From: Chromera velia
Lineage: Eukaryota; Sar; Chromeraceae
Assembly (NCBI GenBank): GCA_018398765.1
Contig: JAHBMJ010004628.1
Location: forward strand, 45,001-67,500
Direction of reading: 5' to 3'
Length of the DNA stretch: 22,500 bases
Position 1 is the stretch's first letter. Each line of letters opens with the position of its first letter. A program made the translations under genes and the position numbers. Below are positions 9,049-17,964 of this stretch, piece by piece. The notes beneath the pieces were generated by a model. That model was not told where the DNA came from. It made no database searches and worked only from the letters and a program-made list of their open reading frames with translations.

Positions 9049-9955
9049 CTCTCTGTCTGTCTGTCTGTCTGTCCATCTGTCTGTCTGCCTGTCTGTCTGT
9101 CTGTCTGTCTGTTCGTCTCTCTGTCTGTCTGTGAAGGAAAGACGATATAGTCTGTCTGTCTGTCTGCAGATCGAGAAGGTGAATCTCCCCGTGGTGGTCG
9201 TCAACCACATCGTGTTTGCGAACTTCGAGAGTGTCGATGGTTTCATCACCGACATCCTCCAGCCAATCGCACCCAAACTCCCGGCATCTGACCTCATGCT
9301 CTTCAAAGAAGGTTTGTTCGTTCATTTACTTTCATACAAATGCATGCGGCATCTGACCCAATGCTCTTCAAAGAAGGTTCGTTCGTTCGTTCGTTGGTTG
9401 ACACACAGGCCTTGGGCAGGCAACACTTTGTTGAAAGCGGAAAAAAGTGTCACGCTTTCTCTTTGGATCTCATGTGTCTATTGGCTCCATTGGTCCATTT
9501 TGATGTGTATATGGAGATGCCCCTTTATTCTTTCATTTTTCTCCTTTTCTGCCATGCCATGTGCTATCTACTCATATCTGCATCTATTTAGGCTCTTATT
9601 TGTTCGTCTCAAAAAGCCCATACTTCATGAGTTGATCTTCCCCCATCCAATGTCCTATGATTAACTGATAAATCTATTTCTGCATGCAGGGGTGGCGATC
9701 CAGCAGAGAGGGGAGAGTCAGTACTTCCCCCTCCCTGCGGACACATGCAACACCGGGCACGGACGCACGCAGCCGCTGCCAAAGAAAACCCTTGCCGGGG
9801 TCCGGGTGGTCCCCCCCGCCCCTCCCCGTGTGTCGATTCCGGTGTTGGACACTTACGGGAAACTGCAGTTTGTTGACCTGGAAGTCGATGACGTCGCCCG
9901 GGTGCTTCAACAGACAAACGCAGTTAGAAGCACCACCACGTTGAATATCGGATAG
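7166..9955 (+). CDS. tandem tri-glutaredoxin-like protein, 4 exons, 475 aa
   Basis: Exons are 7166-7270, 7755-8669, 9170-9311 and 9690-9955, in phases 0, 0 and 1, all GT-AG, totalling 476 codons with the TAG. Three glutaredoxin/thioredoxin-fold units follow one another. Each has beta-1, a redox motif at the start of helix 1, and a later cis-Pro strand. Unit 1 (residues about 5-80) has VDLYCKPGCQRS, a CxxS motif at C14-S17, and cis-Pro in VRMPVAVI. Unit 2 (about 135-215) has EVFAKKGCQRC (C141, C144) and VDLPILVSD. Unit 3 (about 292-375) has QVYAKTGCGRC (C299, C302) and VNLPVVVVN. A Gly-rich linker joins units 1 and 2. A Pro/Cys-rich linker with ten cysteines joins units 2 and 3. The C-terminus (exon 4) ends with SIPVLDTYGKLQFVDLEVDD, which resembles the cis-Pro half of another unit without a CxxC half. 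No signal or transit peptide is seen, so the protein is probably cytosolic. The likely role is thiol-disulfide exchange or redox sensing; the substrate is unknown. A further short intron after residue 82 (GAG/GTATGG) cannot be excluded. Confidence 0.82.
9001..9168 (+). repeat. (TCTG)n microsatellite ending at a splice acceptor
   Basis: An imperfect TCTG/CTGT tetranucleotide array fills the right third of intron 2. It runs into the acceptor TCTGTCTGCAG at 9159-9169, so the repeat itself supplies the pyrimidine-rich tract. Confidence 0.9.
9282..9389 (+). repeat. tandem duplication spanning the exon-3 splice donor
   Basis: Bases 9282-9324 recur at 9347-9389 (offset 65 bp) with only three mismatches in about 42 bases. 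Both copies include the end of exon 3 (CTCTTCAAAGAAGGTT) and hence a splice donor. The first copy gives the phase that continues into the Grx-like exon-4 frame. The second copy would read exon 4 in another open frame. Confidence 0.8.
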
Positions 9956-11400
9956 GGGCTAGGGGGGTGTTGGGTTGACTTTCAAAAGGACTTAGAGAGA
10001 GGGAGGGAAGGGGGGGGTCCTGGGTTCCGACTTCCTTTCGTATTCTTCAGACAGACAGACAGACAGACAGACAGGCAGACGACTCTTTTCTCATCTCACC
10101 TTTCTGGCTCTATCTGTTCGTCTGCTTTCACTGATGTCTGTTTGTCTTTGTTCTTGTCTAATACTGTTCTTCCTGCTGACCTCTATTTCGTCTAGCTCCT
10201 GTTGGGCAGGAGACATCGACAGGACCAAACGAAGAAAGAAGGGGGGAGAGAGACAGAGAGAGATCGGGGTTTGGTTGGGGAAATCCGTAAAAAATAGAGA
10301 AGACAAGAGAAGAGAAGAGAAGAGAAGGGAAGGGAAGGCTGTTGGGTCGACTTTCCAATCGTGAGGGTGGGAGGAGAATTGCAGATCGAGAGGGTGGGGG
10401 GGTGGGGAGGGAGGAGAAAGCTGTTGCAGAAGTCAGTCAATTGTACAAACCAACGAAGTCAGGTGGGCAGGGGGAACGAGTGGCAATCGCAGATGGCAGC
10501 GAAGACAGACATGTGAATTAGAAAACAAGGAATTTTCATTCCTCCCTGCGCAGGTTTGGAGGGGAGGTCATGGATGCATTGTTCCATCTCATTCATTTAT
10601 GGGCAGCGGCTGAGGGTGCCAGAGGGGAAGCATAGAGGAATCCCAACATGCCATTAATAATAAAGTCTTGTCTGCTGTTTGTCTGCATGCCTCTGTTTCA
10701 CTTTTGATTCTGTCTTGTGTGATTGTAGACACTCATCTTCGGTCCTCCTTACAGGTAGGCAGGATGGAAAAACTTTCGCAACGACCTTACCGAAGGTCCT
10801 ATAATTCGCTCTCAGCCTTTTACCTTTTAGGCAGACATGACAGACGGGGAGGCAGACAGACACCTACAAAAAGAAAGAAAGGACGGGGGTAATTGACTCA
10901 TGCAGCCCCTCCTAGATGTTCTTTGACGACGGGATCTTTCTGTTTCTAAAAGTCGCCTTGTGTCTCGACATATCTATCCCTCTCTCCCTCTCTCTCTCTC
11001 AATGTCAAAGGACCCTCTTCGGTCAATTGACCAGATTTTAACAAATTTTCATATGGACGAACATTGCTCCAAGCAAAACAAATCGGAAATATTCACGCCG
11101 GCACTGACACAGACACAGAAGAGCCTCACACAAATACCGAGAAAGGGGGCAAAATTGCAGTTTGAAGAGCTGCAGGGAAAGTCTGAGGTCCACCCAAAAC
11201 CTCTTTCGGATTGGTTGCCCAGAGCACTCCAGAGAGAGAAGAAAAGACGATGGAGGTGGAGTGGAGACCGCATACAGAAAAAGCCAGAAATCCGAGCACA
11301 GAAAACAGCAGGGACAAATGAATGGACACGTGGACGGACGTACCGTGACGGATAAATTTGAATGCAAAGGCAGTAAATGAGAGAAACAAAACATCTCATC
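9956..11400. other. non-coding: 3' flank of the glutaredoxin gene
   Basis: This stretch is G-rich and purine-rich with simple repeats: CAGA units at 10048-10080 and GAGAA/GGGAA units at about 10297-10340. An AATAAA hexamer near 10656 could be a polyadenylation signal for the upstream gene. An open frame of 131 codons at 10960-11355 overlaps equally long frames on the other strand and carries no motif, so I do not call it. Confidence 0.5.
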
Positions 11401-12319
11401 TTGTCACTACGCGAAAAGTACTACAAAAAGTAATTGGCCGTCCATCATAAAGTCCCGAATCCTTGTTCACAATGACTTGTCTAGCAGCGACTCTCGTTTG
11501 TTAAACTGCTTTTGCTTCTTGAAGCCTTCCTTTCTAGCTTCTTTTATACGGCTTAAATCGGCTTAAGTATACAATGAATACTCCTGTACAGGAACCTAAA
11601 AATTTAGGTAGGAAACTAAAGCCATTACTACGGGTTCAATAGAAAAAGAATTCAAGCACTAGTTCAAGCAAGAATTTAACCAAATTTTGATAGGAATTTA
11701 AAGGAATTTAGAGAAGAATCTAAAAGAATTTAGCGGCTAAATTCCGAAAACTTTGGACTCGGACTCGGAAGTCATTTTTTTGTATTAAAAGCGTAATTAG
11801 TTGAAACTTAATATTACTAATGCTAGTATACTAATGATTATATAGCTTTAACTAGCTTAAATATATATTTATAAACACAATAAAAATCAAGTCTTCAAGC
11901 ATCATAGTTTGTGAGAAATTCATCCGCAAAAACTGTTTAAAAAAAAAAGTTAAAAAAATTTTCCATGTAAATTCTTATCAAAATTCTTGACAGTCTAGAC
12001 CCTTAGCTAAGTTTTTGTAAGGTGGATTTTAAGTCAAATTTAAGTTTTACATAAATTTTTGCACATACTAGTGCACATATATGAATTCTAATAAAATTTT
12101 AGGTGCTGATCTGTCATACTTTGACTTCGTGTCAGAGCTAGAGGAACAGACTTAGTCAGAACTACACTGTTACTAGTTAAAGGTCAGTAGAGATAGCAAG
12201 TTTTAAGTTAGAAGGTCTCAAGGGTTTCTTAAGAGTTCAATACAGATTTGCTGAAAGGTTCGATTCATGAATTCATAAATCATCATGACTGTCAGTGTCG
12301 GGCGTTCAACTTTTACATC
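11401..12319. other. AT-rich island without genes
   Basis: Composition falls sharply to AT-rich at about 11400. Between 11645 and 11755 the motif GAATTTA (or GAATCTA) recurs many times in loose tandem. No coding frame and no element boundary is visible. This may be an old repeat or transposon relic. Confidence 0.5.
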
Positions 12320-12715
12320 TTGATGAAGTCCTAACAACTATAGATCTAGATACCGATATACATAATTGAATACACAATCATTCCAGGTCCCTGTGTCTTG
12401 CCAAAACACTGAACGTAGTAGCATACACAGAGGTCACTGTATCGTTTATATGCCGAAAAATCTGTTTTAGCATGATGTAGACTCACAGTCAGTAAACCGA
12501 TGCATAATTTATGTACTTTGACATTCCTTTACTTGTATTGCATTGCTTTATATAGAAAAAGATACAAATCGACGCATGCTAAATTCATTATTAAATTAAT
12601 TGCCGCAATTGCAAAGCAACCATGCGCACGTTCTGCATGCGCCCGTCACAATGGCCTGTCACTGTTCTTCATTCTTCATACGTACCGCATACATGTACTG
12701 CCAGGGCTTCGACAT
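12320..12715 (+). repeat. dispersed repeat, copy A
   Basis: Bases 12409-12715 match 15024-15325 over about 300 bp in the same orientation. Long identical blocks include GATGTAGACTCACAGTCAGT and the adjoining bases. A weaker match with indels extends left to about 12320 (TGATGAAGTC, CTATAGATC). Open frames crossing it are not conserved between the copies, because indels of 4 bp shift the frame. It is therefore a non-coding repeat family of unknown type. Confidence 0.8.
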
Positions 12716-13363
12716 ACATTCCTTTCTTTTTTGCGGAGCGAGCCAATTTCAACATGCAATAGAAGAAAACCAAAAGGAAGAAATTTGATTCAAATCACTG
12801 TTACAAAGGATGTGCAAAGAGTGCCTTTTGAGAGCAAGAATGAAAGATTGAGTCACTATGGTGATGGACACGTACTTCACAATCGACGTCTGGGTGTGTG
12901 TGGTGACATGTTTTCGTCTTTTCCGCTTTCTTCTTTCGGCACTGCCCCCCCTCTGATTTCCTTTGCCCTGACTGAGGTCGACTCACGCCATTGCCTGCAT
13001 TTTTTTCTTTTCTTTAGCTTTTGATGGACTTAAAGAGTACAACATATTTAGAGCCCTCACGTCTGGTCGAAACGAATCAATTCTGCCTGTCTCGAAACGT
13101 GTGTCAACACAATGGCATGATGCGAGGAGACAGAGAGAGACAAACAGAGGGAATCACATGGATCTCACACACACTGTCAGTGAAGAGAGGGAAAGCACAA
13201 CCATAATGCCTTAGGCTAGCTATGTACACATCTGACCGGGCTATCTTTTAGCTACTTCGTCAGATAGGCCGCCCAGCACTCAGGCTGTAAAGGCTATCGA
13301 TCCATCGACTGCACCTTTGCAACGTACTCGGTCATTTCTTCTCTCTCTCCCTCTGTATGCTCT
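12716..13363. other. non-coding between repeat copy A and the hAT-like element
   Basis: No convincing gene is seen. The open frame that continues out of repeat copy A (to 13024) has no recognisable domain, and its start lies inside the repeat. Confidence 0.45.
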
Positions 13364-13371
13364 CTACGGTC
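13364..13371 (+). repeat. left 8-bp target-site duplication of the hAT-like element
   Basis: CTACGGTC here matches TTACGGTC at 14189-14196 (7 of 8). It lies directly outside the CAGGGTTG terminus. Confidence 0.7.
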
Positions 13372-14188
13372 CAGGGTTGCCAATTTTTCTGATGGTAAAG
13401 CAAGCTGATTACCGGTTAAGCGGTAATTACCGGTAGAGTGGCCGGCCACCGGTAAAAAGTTTGGTAAAGGCTGTAGAGATAAAGTATAATTCAAAACCAT
13501 AGTTTAAAAAATTTATTCATGATAATAAGCATTTTTTAAAGCATTTTGAGTTATTTATTCGTTCATTTATATGGTCTAACTAAGCATATTATAAATTAAG
13601 TTATCTATGGTTTAAGTGAAACACTAAAGGGCAGCTATGCTGTTTTAAATGATAAAACTAAAAAGACGGATTGCCATTGGCCTCAGTAGCACCTCAGTAG
13701 TATGTTAACGACCAAAAACGGTACACAATCGGCATAACTCGCCTCCACTAACACTCTTGTGGGCCGCCACGCTATATTTATAGGAACCATGCAAGTGTGA
13801 TGCAACAAATCTGATAATCTTGAAGGTGAGCACGTCCTCTCAAAAGAGGTTTTCACGTCTTAAGGCCAGGCCACCTGCTAGCTGCCTCTTTACCTCCGCA
13901 ATGACTACTGCTTCTGCGCGGTTCATAGACCTCTAAACCAGGTAGACAAGCGCAAACAAACAACATATTTTTAAAAGAATCTTAATTTGATTCCTAAAAG
14001 TGCCAAAAACGTTGAAAGAAGTCTTTAAAACTAAAGAATAGGAGTTACGTCGCAGGCGAAATTTTTTTTTTGAAGCTTCATTTTCTCCTCATTTTTTTCT
14101 GGTAAAACTTAGGTAAACGGAGTCCATTACCGGTAATCCGGTAATTACCAGTAGAGAGGGGTCGTTACCGGATGAAAAAACAACCCTG
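13372..14188. mobile_element. non-autonomous hAT-like DNA transposon (MITE)
   Basis: The 817-bp element begins CAGGGTTGCC and ends AACAACCCTG, so the terminal inverted repeat CAGGGTTG is perfect over 8 bp, with looser similarity inward. Both subterminal regions (about 13400-13465 and 14100-14172) are packed with ACCGGTAA / TTACCGGT motifs, several of them palindromic, as expected for clustered transposase-binding sites. Eight-base near-identical sequences flank it. CAGGGTTG-type ends plus 8-bp duplications are hallmarks of the hAT superfamily. The interior is AT-rich and has no transposase frame, so it would need a transposase from elsewhere. Confidence 0.8.
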
Positions 14189-14196
14189 TTACGGTC
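14189..14196 (+). repeat. right 8-bp target-site duplication of the hAT-like element
   Basis: TTACGGTC is the partner of 13364-13371, immediately after the CAACCCTG terminus. Confidence 0.7.
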
Positions 14197-14914
14197 CAAT
14201 CATTCATTTATGGCCACTGCCAGCCACTCTGTCTGCCCCTGTTTGCGGTTCTTCCTCCCTCTTGTCGGAAGGGAGTTCCGTTGCTCCTTCTTCCCTCAGA
14301 TGGGTCCCTTCCGCTCGGTGGGCTCTCCCAACTCCTGAGTCTGTGCATGCATGCAGTCACTCAATTCTTATACACAAACGCGGGCTTTGGACCACGATGC
14401 AAGTCCGACTTGACGTCTGCTTGTTGTTCTGGTTGTAACGTCTTTTAGCATCTTGAGGCACTAGGTTGCACTCGGTGTAGATGAGCTTGGATCTGGACGT
14501 AAGTTCTTGTAGATAATTCCCTTAACTCTACAGAAGGGACCCAAACACGCACACGCAGTATCGGTAGTCGGTACACATAATATTGAGATGTACTGCTAGA
14601 GGTCGAATTGCAAGTTCCGTCACCATTGACCTCCTCTCTCTGCGAGAAGCTGTGCTTGCTTGTTTGTCTCCTCCTCTATTTCCAGGACTGCTGCTTGGCT
14701 CCCGAAAGGCAAGACAAGAGGATGAAACCAAGTCTTAGAGACCAAAGGAGACTTCATACCAATACGTTAAGCTTCATACCTCATTCCTTTCTTCTTTGAG
14801 GCATGGCTTTCAAAACCGATGGAAGACAAAAGACCGAGGACTGGCTTGAGGACTGGCTACTGCTTTTTGATCGCCATCCGCAAGGACGGACGACCCCACT
14901 GCCAAGTCACCACC
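14197..14914. other. non-coding between the hAT-like element and repeat copy B
   Basis: Only short frames without motifs are seen. A GCATGCATGCAG motif occurs at about 14345-14356. There is no gene or RNA that I can support. Confidence 0.45.
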
Positions 14915-15325
14915 TGATGAAGTCTAAAGGACTAACTTAGCAATACAGAATCTACAAACAGACTGAAACTCTATAGATCGATGGACAAGAGAAGTTAGAT
15001 CCCTGCGCTATATACTCTAGGCGCTGAACGCAGTTGCATATACATAGGTCACTGTATCATTCACATGCCGAGAAATCTGTTTTAGCATGATGTAGACTCA
15101 CAGTCAGTAAACCGATGCATAATTCATGTACTTTGACATTCCTTTACTTGTATTGTATTGCTTTATGTAGAAGAAGATACAAATCGTATGCCAAATTAAT
15201 TGTTGAATTAATTGCCGTAATTGCAAAGCAACCATGCATATGCACGCTCTGCACGTGCCCGTCACAATAGCCTGTCACCGTTCTTCATTCTTTATGCACG
15301 CCGCATACATGCAGGGCTTCGACAC
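14915..15325 (+). repeat. dispersed repeat, copy B
   Basis: This is the second, same-orientation copy of the repeat at 12320-12715. It is well conserved from 15024 to 15325 and only patchily before that. It ends at the shared GCAGGGCTTCGACA-like block. Confidence 0.8.
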
Positions 15326-16600
15326 ATCTCGATTTCAATCATTTGCTTTCCATTTTATGATTTTGCTTTTCCATTCAGAATGTCCGATGGAGCGTGCATC
15401 CGATTTATCGTACATGTAGCCCGGTATAACGTCTGCCTGGTAGACTGGATTCGAATAGTGACATTCAATAGTCGGTTGTAACTGCAACTTTCGCAACACG
15501 AATAATCGGCTATTGTTTTTCCACACCTGAATAATGCACCGATCCGAATATTTGGTTATAATACCGCAGTTGAACGTACTATCTAGATATACCCTACAAC
15601 TTAATCTCTGGGAGACTAAGTACAATATGTAAAGCTCAACAGAATACGTTCCCCTTACATAAGACCATATTCCACGACAGTATCAACATAACACGTCAAC
15701 ATAACAGCCCCGCACTCAGGCTATAAGACAAAATGGCGACAGTGCTCTAGGGCACCACTAATCACTAATCACTTTAAAAAAAAACTAGAAAAAAAAGACC
15801 TCCCCAACTTTTTAAAAAAAATCAAAAGACTGACAAAAGTTAGGTACATGCACATGCATATACACATGCATCCAATTTAGAGAAAAGCAAGCTTAAGAAC
15901 GTTCTAAATGCGAAATTAATTGACGTTTTAAATGACGTTCTTACTTTTGGGAGCACTTGAAATAAAATAATAATAATAATAATAATAATAAAGAATTAAA
16001 AAATTGATATGTCCTTCAAATTCCTTGAGTGTTTGCTGTCCCCCCTGGCCCAGAAATTGTAATATGGCAGAAAATTTGAGTGATAATTTATTTCATCATT
16101 GGATATTTGTCTGTAGTCATTGGCAAACTCTTAGAGAATCATTGTGTGGAGTCGTTGAAAGAATCTTAGCAGACTCAGCTTCGTTGACGTGAACCAAACC
16201 ACGCCTTTCTCATCCATCTCTGTTTGACCCGTCGTAATGCAGTAAGGGTTGCACCCTCCCTTCTTCCGCCAATCAAGGAGAACGAGAGTGACAACAGCAA
16301 GAGAATCAAGCAGGTCATATCCAGCTTGGCACTATAGGGTTGACTCCGATTGAGTTCGCCAACATGAGAGAGACCACACCGCCAATGGAAGAAACACCCA
16401 AGTGCCGACTGAATCCAGCCTCCCCCAGCAGACAGACAAGCTTCCCTCCTCAAAACCGCACGGATGGGCTCCTGATCGAGGGATGAGAAGGGAGGGAAGG
16501 CGGTGAGGAGAATTTTCTTGAACAAGAGAACGGAAAGAAGACATTGCACACGAGCAGACAAAAGGCGCAACGCAAAGCAGGGGCAGGGTCTGATCGACAG
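15326..16600. other. non-coding, AT-rich in the left half, with an (AAT)n run
   Basis: There is no convincing gene. An AAT trinucleotide microsatellite lies at about 15965-15992, and a 13-base tandem (TCAACATAACA unit) lies near 15685-15710. A minus-strand frame at 16318-16175 could encode a 47-residue peptide with a hydrophobic N-terminus, but nothing else supports it. Confidence 0.4.
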
Positions 16601-17280
16601 GTAGACCGAGAAAAGTAATAAGGAAGAAACGGAGGTTCTTTCTTGACTTCTTGTACCTACATTTTCTCTTCCTGACCCGATCCTTTTCGTTCTTGTGTCT
16701 TTCGTTGCTTTGTCTTTTCTTTCCCCCTCTTTCGTTCTTCTTTCTTCCTTCACTCCTGTCTTCTTCCCTTTTTTCCGTCCGTCCTCCCTTCTTGTTTTAC
16801 CCGTCTATTTGATTGTTTAGTTCTTTCTTCCTGCATGTCTTCCTTTCGTCATGTTTGTCTTGTTGCCTTGTGAGCCTTTGTCTCTTCCTTGCTTCCTTCC
16901 TTCCGTAATTCCTTTTGCTGTGCATGTTTATTTGAGGCCATCTTTTTTTCTTTTCTTCTCGTCTCTTCTTTCGTTTTCCTCTCACTTTTTCCCCTTAAGG
17001 TTCCGTTTTTTCTCTTGTTCTTTCTTGTTTTGTTTATGCGTTGCATTGCCTTTCCCCTCTTCTCGCTTTCTCCGTTTTTTATTATATTTCGTTCTGACCC
17101 TACTCCCCCCTCTACCTCTTTTTTGAAGTCAGGATGGTTGTTTCTTCGTTGTTTGTTTTGTTGCTCGTTCCCTTCTGACTTTCTTCTGGTCACACATTTG
17201 ACTCAAGTACCGATGTGCCTGTGATACGGACGCTGTCTTTCCTGTCTGTTGAAACTGTCCTTGCTCCTTGTCCGTTTTCA
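16601..17280. other. long pyrimidine-skewed tract
   Basis: For several hundred bases the plus strand is dominated by T and C in TTCTT/CTTCC-like units, without a single clean microsatellite. After 17280 the bias flips to purines. No coding frame has any motif. Polypyrimidine tracts like this are found in introns and intergenic DNA; the function here is unknown. Confidence 0.5.
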
Positions 17281-17804
17281 GACAGACAGAGAAACCAAAA
17301 GAAAGATAATTCATTTTTGCCTCTTGATCACACGCGAGTCAGGAAAGAAAGAGGGAACAAACAAAAGAAGGACACAAAAAGGAACAAAAAGGTCCCACAC
17401 TCCGACGATCGACGCTGACACTCCCAACAGTCTGGCAGACATCACTGAAGTCACAGGCTCTTTACAAGACTAGAGAAAAGGTAAAGTAAGTGCACAATTA
17501 ACAGTAAAGACAGACGGATCTGCAGAGGCATGCAGGGGATCACGTCCTCTCGATCGGACTCCAAAGAGAGACAAGGCAGAGAGAGGAGACAGGTGGGCAG
17601 CTAAACAGACCATACCTTCTTTTACAGAAAGCTGAACAGAGAGACTCCGTTCTTCTTTCTGTTTCAGAGAGACGAACAAACAGGCCAACAGACATATCGT
17701 TCCCATGTTGTTTCTTTTCGTTGCGTTTTTCTTCCTTCCATTTGAGTCCCCACACAGAGACAAATACAGACAGACAGAGAGACTGTCTGTCCAACACAGC
17801 GACA

Positions 17805-17838
17805 GCCACACACACACGTTCACACACACACATTCACA

Positions 17839-17886
<48 letters not shown>

Positions 17887-17935
17887 CAGAGACAGAGACA
17901 GAGACAGAGACACACACAGAGGGACTGAGGGAGAG
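17805..17935 (+). repeat. compound microsatellite (CA)n-(GA)n-(GACA)n
   Basis: CA, GA and CAGAGA units follow one another just downstream (on the minus strand) of the stop codon of the membrane-protein gene. They generate spurious Ser/Leu and Arg/Glu frames. Confidence 0.92.
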
Positions 17936-17964
17936 TAAGAGGGAGACAGAGAAGAGAAGTGAAC

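Noticed and set aside
8926-9325. Thr/Asp/Arg/Gln-repeat and Cys/Leu/Ser/Val-repeat open frames of 60-220 codons
   Set aside because: They are translations of the TCTG microsatellite in intron 2 of the glutaredoxin gene.
10960-11399. 131-codon plus-strand frame overlapped by several minus-strand frames of 87-118 codons
   Set aside because: Openness in several frames at once suggests a chance lack of stops. There is no domain, splice or promoter support.
12255-12275. GGTTCGATTC resembling a pol III B box or tRNA T-arm
   Set aside because: No matching acceptor stem, D-arm or anticodon arm can be folded upstream.
12500-13024. 174-codon plus-strand frame
   Set aside because: It begins inside dispersed repeat copy A. 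The matching part of copy B is frame-shifted by small indels, so coding constraint is absent.
16849-17224. Lys/Arg/Glu-rich minus-strand and Phe/Ser/Leu-rich plus-strand frames of 90-114 codons
   Set aside because: They are translations of the pyrimidine-skewed tract, with low-complexity composition only.
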